A DNA stretch of 64,000 nt from Alternaria dauci (Eukaryota; Ascomycota; Dothideomycetes; Pleosporales; Pleosporaceae): NCBI RefSeq assembly GCF_042100115.1, contig NC_091275.1, forward strand, positions 310,001 to 374,000, read 5' to 3'. The position numbers and the translations under genes were made by a program. Of the stretch, positions 58,553-64,000 are shown piece after piece (the first letter of the stretch is position 1; each line of letters begins with the position of its first letter). Below the pieces are notes generated by a model, which was not told the origin of the DNA, searched no databases, and saw only the letters and a list, made by a program, of their open reading frames with translations.

Positions 58553-59218
58553 CTACGCCCCACTCACATCCCCCACAACAACCACATCAAACTCCTCATC
58601 ATCCACACTCTCCTCGCCCTCACCCCCCCTCTTCCCCTCGCCCCCCAAAAACTCCCACCCCTCGCCCTCCATCCTCATCCTCAACCTCTCTAGATTACTC
58701 TTGGCCGCGCGGCGAAACAGGACGCCAGCCCACTTATTCTGGTTCCGGGCTTGGCCCGTGACTGCCACTTCCATGATGCTCTCGTTGGTCGAAACAGATG
58801 ACTGCGACGACGACGGTGATAGCGTGGCTTGAGAACTACTGCTCTCTTCAGTCTCGTCGCCTTCTTCCCAGTCGTCGAGTTCGGGGAGGATCCAGAGATC
58901 TGATTCCGAGGGCTGGCCACCGGCGGATGTCGAGGCCGACATGTTGAGGTTGAGGCAGGTGCTTTGGTGGATGGACATGGTGTGTTTTCTCTGTGGGAAG
59001 TGCTGGTGCTGGTGTGGAAGCCAGGACGCAGGTGTATTTTGGTGCGCGGCAGTGGTGGTATTAGATTTCCGATTCTTGTTAGAGCTCGGAGAAGTGGCGC
59101 GTGAGCGGCGGGGTGAGACGGGGAAGTGACCGTATATAGCGTTGCTAAGATCATAAGTATATTCTTCCTCTTCATCGTGGTCATGCGCCGCGGGGATTCG
59201 TCGCGCGTTCATGTCCAT
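58553..59218 (-). CDS. Small acidic/Ser-rich protein of unknown function
   Basis: A single-exon frame of 221 residues. The N-terminus (MDMNARRIPAAHDHDEEEEY) leads to YDLSNAIYGHFPVSPRRSRA, a His/Gln/Ser-rich low-complexity region, then a more ordered C-terminal part: SESDLWILPELDDWEEGDE, a Ser run, NKWAGVLFRRAAKSNLERLR, MRMEGEGWEFLGGE and an acidic end with DVVVVGDVS. No signal peptide or membrane helix. The basic helix around FRRAAKSNLERLRMRM between acidic parts looks like a conserved interaction motif, but the family is not recognised. It lies head to head with MIC60, with 659 bases between start codons. Confidence 0.65.
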   Translation of the reverse strand: MDMNARRIPAAHDHDEEEEYTYDLSNAIYGHFPVSPRRSRATSPSSNKNRKSNTTTAAHQNTPASWLPHQHQHFPQRKHTMSIHQSTCLNLNMSASTSAGGQPSESDLWILPELDDWEEGDETEESSSSQATLSPSSSQSSVSTNESIMEVAVTGQARNQNKWAGVLFRRAAKSNLERLRMRMEGEGWEFLGGEGKRGGEGEESVDDEEFDVVVVGDVSGA

Positions 59219-59877
59219 TTTCTCGTTTTTGTTGAGAGGGTGGGGACAGGTGTTCAGATTTGTGCTCAGCTGACAGCCGCGCAGACTTGGTGTTGGCGTT
59301 GGGAGATGGCCACTTTGTAGCCGAGGACGAAAGCCACAGTGGAAATTTTTTCTCGCTGCAGACGGATGTGGTCGGATGACGTTGCAAGCTGGTGACGCCG
59401 AGGGCTGTGCTGGCTCGTCTGTTTCAGTGGTGTCTGTTCTGGGCTTGTGAGGAGCAGCAGAGAGAGACGGAAATGGGTCGAGACAGACGGAAATGTGGGG
59501 AAGCGAGAAAGGGCAGAGTGTGAAATATTATATAGTACGAAATCACGAGAGAGAGGAAAAACGTGGGAGATGAGTAAGGCGAGCGAGTGCTCCACAGCTG
59601 GATGAAAGGGACGCTGCAGTTAGTACCTATGGAACCGCCGTAAGCGACCAAGCAGCGAGATCAAATATAGCCTCGACACGCATTCTCAGTGTCGTGTCAA
59701 CTATGGGTGGTGATGGCGGAGCCGTGGTTGAGTGTGGGCGGTGCCGAGAAAGCGAGGTAGGCCCCTGGTCCGTGCACCCTGACGTGTGTGTGTCGGTTGA
59801 GCTCCAAATCTTCAAGGCCCATCTCACCACCAAACAATCCGCCCGTCGTCCATCACCATCGCCCGGCCCAGCCCACC
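59219..59877. other. Divergent intergenic region upstream of MIC60
   Basis: It separates the starts of the minus-strand 58553-59218 gene and MIC60 and should hold both promoters. CT/GA-rich tracts occur; no clear TATA box was chosen. Confidence 0.45.
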
Positions 59878-61818
59878 ATGCTGCGTGCCTCGATCCTCAG
59901 GGCCCGTCCCGCTGCCCGGCCATTGGCCCGCGCCGCCGCCCGCCCGCAGTGGCACGCCGCCCAGCGCTTCTACGCCGACGACAAGAAGAGCCTGGGCGAG
60001 ACGGCCGTCCCCAACCCGGCGCCCACGACTTCGCCCTCGTCCAGCCCTGCACCCGTCGGCGAGGGCACCATCCCCGCTTCAGACGTGCCCAGAGCACCGC
60101 CTGCCCCTGATAGTTCGGTGCTGGCGGCAGTGTCCCGCGATGCGCCCGCCATCTCGCCCACGACGACACCACCGACCGGCCCCGGGTCAGCGAGCATCGC
60201 CCCGGACCCCGTGCAGCCCAAGCCCAAGAAGAAGAGGCGCATCCTCCGCAAGCTGCTGCTGTGGCTGACGGTGCTGTCGGGCCTGGGCTATGCCGGCGGC
60301 GTGTGGTACTCGCTCGTGTCGGACAACTTCCACGACTTCTTCACCGAGTACATTCCGTACGGCGAGGATGCGGTTGCGTACTTTGAGGAGCGCGAGTTTA
60401 GGCGACGCTTCCCCGGCCGCGCGGGCGACGCGAGACTGCACCCCCAGATCTCGGGCGAGAACAAGGTCACGATTCCCGGCCGCAGCGGCTTGACGGCGCG
60501 CCCCGTGCAGGAGAACAAGAGCGACCTCGGCTCCAAGGGGCCCCATCTGAGCGCCGTCGACGCAAACACGAAGCCGGATAGCACCGAGTCGAGCGGCCAG
60601 CAGCCCAAGGTGTCGTCCGGCACACCAGCCCAGGCCGAGGAGAAGAAGACGGCCGCCGTCAACGAGGTCGTCAAGGAGAAGCCAGCCACGCCCATTGCCC
60701 AGCTCGACCACCTCAGCGTCCCCTCCGCCACGGAGCCCGTCGTCCAGGACGTCGTCAAGATTGTCAACGACATCATCACTGTCATCAACGCCGACAACGC
60801 CCACGACGGCCGCTACAACTCGGCCCTCGACAAGGCCAAGAGCGAGCTCGCAAAGGTCGTGTCCGACATCAACCTGATGAAGGAGACGCTGCACAAGCAG
60901 ACGGAAGACAAGGTCGCCGCCGCCCACGCCGAGTTCGACCAAGCGGCCAAGGAACTTATCACGCGTCTCGACCACCAGATGCAGGCCCAGGAAGCGCAGT
61001 TCAAGGAAGAATTCGAGAATGAGCGCGAACGCCTCTCGCAGTCATACAAGCAGCGTCTGCAGTCTGAACTCGACGCCGCACAAAAGGTCTACGAACAGAA
61101 ACTCAAGAACCAGCTCCTAGAACAGAGCATCGCCATGCAAAAATCCTTCACCGCAAACGTCCGCGAGCGCGTCGAAGCAGAACGCGACGGCCGCCTCGGC
61201 AAACTCAACAAACTATCCTCGTCCGTCCACGAACTCGAAAAGCTGACCGCGGAATGGAACGCTGTCGTCGACGCAAACCTGCAAACACAACACCTCGTCG
61301 TCGCCGTCGAAGCAGTCAAATCCGCACTCGAAACACAAGCCATCCCCAAGCCCTTTGTCACCGAACTCGCGGCCCTGAAAGAGATTGCGAATGATGATCC
61401 CGTTGTTGCGGCCGCGATTGCGTCCATCAACCCCGTCGCGTACCAGCGCGGTATCCCCAGTTCCGCACTGCTAATCGATCGCTTCCGCCGCGTTGCGGCC
61501 GAAGTACGCAAAGCTGCTTTACTCCCGGAAGACGCGGGCGTGGCGTCGCATCTCGCGTCGCTGGCCATGTCCAAGGTGCTGTTTAAGAAGTCGGGGCTAG
61601 CGGTCGGTGGCGATGTAGAAGCTGTGCTGGCGAGAACAGAGGTTTTGCTGGAAGAAGGGGATTTGGATGCTGCGGCCAGGGAAATGAATGGCTTGCAGGG
61701 GTGGGCTAAGGTGTTGAGTCGGGATTGGTTGGCGGAAGCGAGGAGGGTGTTGGAGGTCAGGCAGGCGTTGGATGTCGTGGCGACGGAGGCGAGGTTGAAT
61801 AGTCTGCTTGTTGAGTAG
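59878..61818 (+). CDS. MIC60: MICOS complex subunit MIC60 (mitofilin)
   Basis: A single-exon gene of 646 residues; the ATG at 59878 (CCCACCATG) is preferred over an in-frame upstream ATG at 59788 because a typical mitochondrial presequence follows (MLRASILRARPAARPLARAA with RFYADD). After a Pro/Ser-rich spacer and a basic patch (PKPKKKRRILRK) comes one membrane helix (about 124-147), then GEDAVAYFEEREFRRRFPG. A charged region and a long coiled coil (about residues 300-460) lead to the C-terminal mitofilin domain (VVDANLQTQHLVVAVEAVKS, AAREMNGLQGWAKVLSRDWL, EVRQALDVVATEARL). It anchors in the inner mitochondrial membrane and shapes cristae junctions. It is intact and conserved, with GC-rich codon use. 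Confidence 0.95.
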   Translation: MLRASILRARPAARPLARAAARPQWHAAQRFYADDKKSLGETAVPNPAPTTSPSSSPAPVGEGTIPASDVPRAPPAPDSSVLAAVSRDAPAISPTTTPPTGPGSASIAPDPVQPKPKKKRRILRKLLLWLTVLSGLGYAGGVWYSLVSDNFHDFFTEYIPYGEDAVAYFEEREFRRRFPGRAGDARLHPQISGENKVTIPGRSGLTARPVQENKSDLGSKGPHLSAVDANTKPDSTESSGQQPKVSSGTPAQAEEKKTAAVNEVVKEKPATPIAQLDHLSVPSATEPVVQDVVKIVNDIITVINADNAHDGRYNSALDKAKSELAKVVSDINLMKETLHKQTEDKVAAAHAEFDQAAKELITRLDHQMQAQEAQFKEEFENERERLSQSYKQRLQSELDAAQKVYEQKLKNQLLEQSIAMQKSFTANVRERVEAERDGRLGKLNKLSSSVHELEKLTAEWNAVVDANLQTQHLVVAVEAVKSALETQAIPKPFVTELAALKEIANDDPVVAAAIASINPVAYQRGIPSSALLIDRFRRVAAEVRKAALLPEDAGVASHLASLAMSKVLFKKSGLAVGGDVEAVLARTEVLLEEGDLDAAAREMNGLQGWAKVLSRDWLAEARRVLEVRQALDVVATEARLNSLLVE

Positions 61819-63493
61819 ACGAGGTTTGAGAGGAAGGAGGGTGGTGGACATGGCTTTTTTTATCAAGTGTGTATTTTCTGTAGGTGGTACTGCGGTAGGG
61901 TTTGTAACAATACGAGTATTGGTCTATAGAAGGCTTGTTTTCTTCTTTTCTGATTGTTCGCTGTCTTGCTGCGCCTCGTTGGGAATGATGGGGATCCAGT
62001 AGGATAGAGCGAGTCTAATGAATAGGACAGTTCTGCAGTCTAGTAGATCCTGCAACCCTGCGCTTTTTCATGTACACTTGTTCTTTCATCCGGAGCCATC
62101 AGTCTCATAGTATTCACGGCATTTGCTCGGGGGAGAAGTTGTTTCACTCTGACTGCTAGGTATGTACAACTCAGCTCGACACAAGAACCCAACACTAAAC
62201 AGCCTCTTAACACCAATCGTTGATGAAACAGAATCAAGACTCGGCTTTTGCAAGAGCGTAATACACGACTACGAGTCTAGGTAGCAAATGATCAGAGAGC
62301 GTTGCGTGTAAGTACAAAATGTAACAGAAATGCGAATCTATATGTAGATTAATATACTGGCGAGAAGACTGCGCGGAACGGGGTGCGCGATATGAGCGGG
62401 ATGGGTGGTAGAGTGAGCAACGACGTTGGTGATGGCAGGTCCTGCTATTGGCATCTGTGGACACGGTTTTGGGATGCTACAGTAGTCGGGCTTCTACCGA
62501 CTATTAACGGGTATCGCATCGCTAGCACGTGGATAATTTTATATTTCGCAACGGGCGTGTAATAGTGAGGTTGAGATGAGGGTATTGGTAGACAGCGGTC
62601 GGAGGAATTACTCTGAACACGATGCTTGTTAGGTGTCTCTTCACTAGTATCTCGGTTGCGTCAGACAGCCTAATGAGCATCATGTCTAGCAGTTGTCTTG
62701 GCACTCGTTGTGGAATATCAGATGTGAGAAAAGCGAAAGAGGAATTTAGGTAAGAACTACCGCACTGCAACACCTCTCCCTCCCAAGTCCCGCTAACCTA
62801 CCACGCTGCACCAAAGTCTACTGCTAATCTACACATGGCAAAACACGGCTTGATATGAGCACCTTAATGTCCGACCTACTAACGCAACGCTCAAAACACG
62901 CTCTTGCATCGTTAAGCCGCCAACCAGGTCAGCGGCGGCGTCATGACCAGTCGTCCATCGAGCCCGCAACACGCTCCACTTAATCACCTTCCAAGACCGA
63001 CACAAGCTCTACCAAGACCAGCTTAACTGTCGTTAGACCCACCGCCTAGCGGCTTGACTTTGCTTGTTTATCGGGCAAAAACGTTATGTAGCTTCCTAAT
63101 CTGTGTTAGCGTGGTTGCGTCCGAAGACATCCCGTTGCGCAACATAGCATCTTACAAGCCTTGCACTAGGCCGGCCACTGCGGACATCGTCATCGTGTCG
63201 CTACACCACGAATGCAGCACGCGATTCGTACGCCGAATGTCGTGTGTGCTGTCTTGGTAATATGACGCCTGCCGCGATACAGGGTGCGCACGCTCAGACG
63301 ACAGGAACGCAATCGCGTTTGCGCCGATGATACAACGATCGACATGCAAGCACTATGCACGTTACTATCAACCTTCCACATGCGGCAGCACGCCCTGGCA
63401 TGCGCCAAGCACACCAGAGAGCTTAAGTAGCGATCAAGACTGCTTGGTGCGACTGGGCGCGTCTGCCATCTGCTCTCGAGACCAGTATCCATT
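61819..63493. other. Gene-free stretch
   Basis: No protein-like frame or repeat recognised over about 1.7 kb between MIC60 and the sedolisin gene. Confidence 0.5.
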
Positions 63494-64000
63494 ATGCACA
63501 TCCTCGCGACGGTGGTGTTGGCTGCTGTTGCCGCGCAAGAAGCGCTGGCATCTCCTATCCAGGCCCGCAGCCCATATGTTATCAAGGAAACGCATCATGT
63601 GCCGCGGGAGTGGACGAAGCTCGAGCGGGCACACGGTAGCAAGACGATTCAGTTACAGATTGGGCTCAAGCAAGGACGTTTCGAGGAGCTTGATCGCCAT
63701 CTGCGTGAAGGTATGTTGTTGCATATCAGACTTGCGATATCGCAGATAGCTAACGGGCGTAGTCTCTGACCCAGACCACATGCGCTACGGCCAGCATCTG
63801 AGCGCCGACGAGGTCGACGAGCTCGTTGCGCCTAGCTCCGAGACGCACGACCTAGTCCACGAATGGCTCCGCGAGAGCGGCATCGATAGTGATGCCGTAG
63901 GCTACAGCTCGGCCAAGGACTGGGTCATTGTGCATCTCCCGATTGAAACGGTCGAGAGCCTGCTCGACACAGAGTACCACACGTACAAGCACAGAGATGG
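63494..64000 (+). CDS. Sedolisin-family (S53, tripeptidyl-peptidase) protease, 5' part only
   Basis: Exon 1 (63494-63710) and the start of exon 2 (63763 to the window end) with a 52-base intron containing a GCTAAC branch site. A signal peptide (MHILATVVLAAVAAQEALAS) is followed by the activation propeptide of S53 peptidases: SPYVIKETHHVPREWTKLER, IQLQIGLKQGRFEELDRHLR, then VSDPDHMRYGQHLSADEVDE and LVHEWLRESGIDSD. The pattern of a conserved DPxHxxYGxHLxxxEV segment is diagnostic of the Pro-kumamolisin activation domain. The catalytic domain with Glu, Asp and Ser lies beyond the window. Such enzymes are secreted acid proteases removing tripeptides from protein N-termini. Starts and splice sites are clear. 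Confidence 0.93.

Overview
The window looks like nuclear DNA of a filamentous ascomycete (Pezizomycotina), most likely a dothideomycete of the Pleosporales type. The evidence is short GT-AG introns of about 47-80 bases with CTAAC-like branch sites, fungal-only families (RTA1, fungal rhodopsin domain, UstYa/DUF3328, Goodbye-type STAND proteins), and TA-dominated blocks almost free of CpA and TpG, the mark of repeat-induced point mutation (RIP). The species call is inference.

From 1 to about 26 kb the DNA is gene-poor and repeat-rich. It holds a partial gene at the left edge, an eroded gene relic (2575-3125), a dispersed TIR-like repeat family including a 463-bp MITE (6682-7144), an RTA1-like membrane protein, a secreted FAD-linked oxidase, and a 5-kb NLR/STAND pseudogene (10284-15366). 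That pseudogene is split by a 434-bp LTR mini-retroelement (12960-13393) with a perfect 5-bp target duplication. A 3.6-kb RIP-destroyed element with 16-bp terminal inverted repeats follows (18162-21770), then a small single-TM protein gene.

From 26 to 36.4 kb there is a compact group: a P450, a fragment of a zinc-motif protein, a single-TM protein with two HxxHC motifs, an acyltransferase-3 membrane enzyme, a UstYa-like protein with two HxxHC motifs, and a secreted subtilase. This combination suggests a small biosynthetic cluster, perhaps of the ustiloxin/dikaritin RiPP kind. No convincing precursor peptide or backbone enzyme is visible, so the product is unknown.

From 37 to 50 kb, scattered genes (an unknown protein, a RING protein, a GH54 arabinofuranosidase, a rhodopsin-domain receptor-like protein, a 589-aa secreted/membrane protein) lie between long empty stretches. 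From 51 kb on, the DNA becomes dense and housekeeping: Rab5 GTPase, SAC1 phosphoinositide phosphatase, a second P450, a small acidic protein, the MICOS subunit MIC60, and the start of a sedolisin protease cut by the window end.

Intron positions were worked out by eye from splice signals and frame continuity; exon sums are whole codons wherever a gene is called intact. Two otherwise normal genes (the subtilase and the second P450) each need one extra base to keep frame; these are either real lesions or assembly errors.
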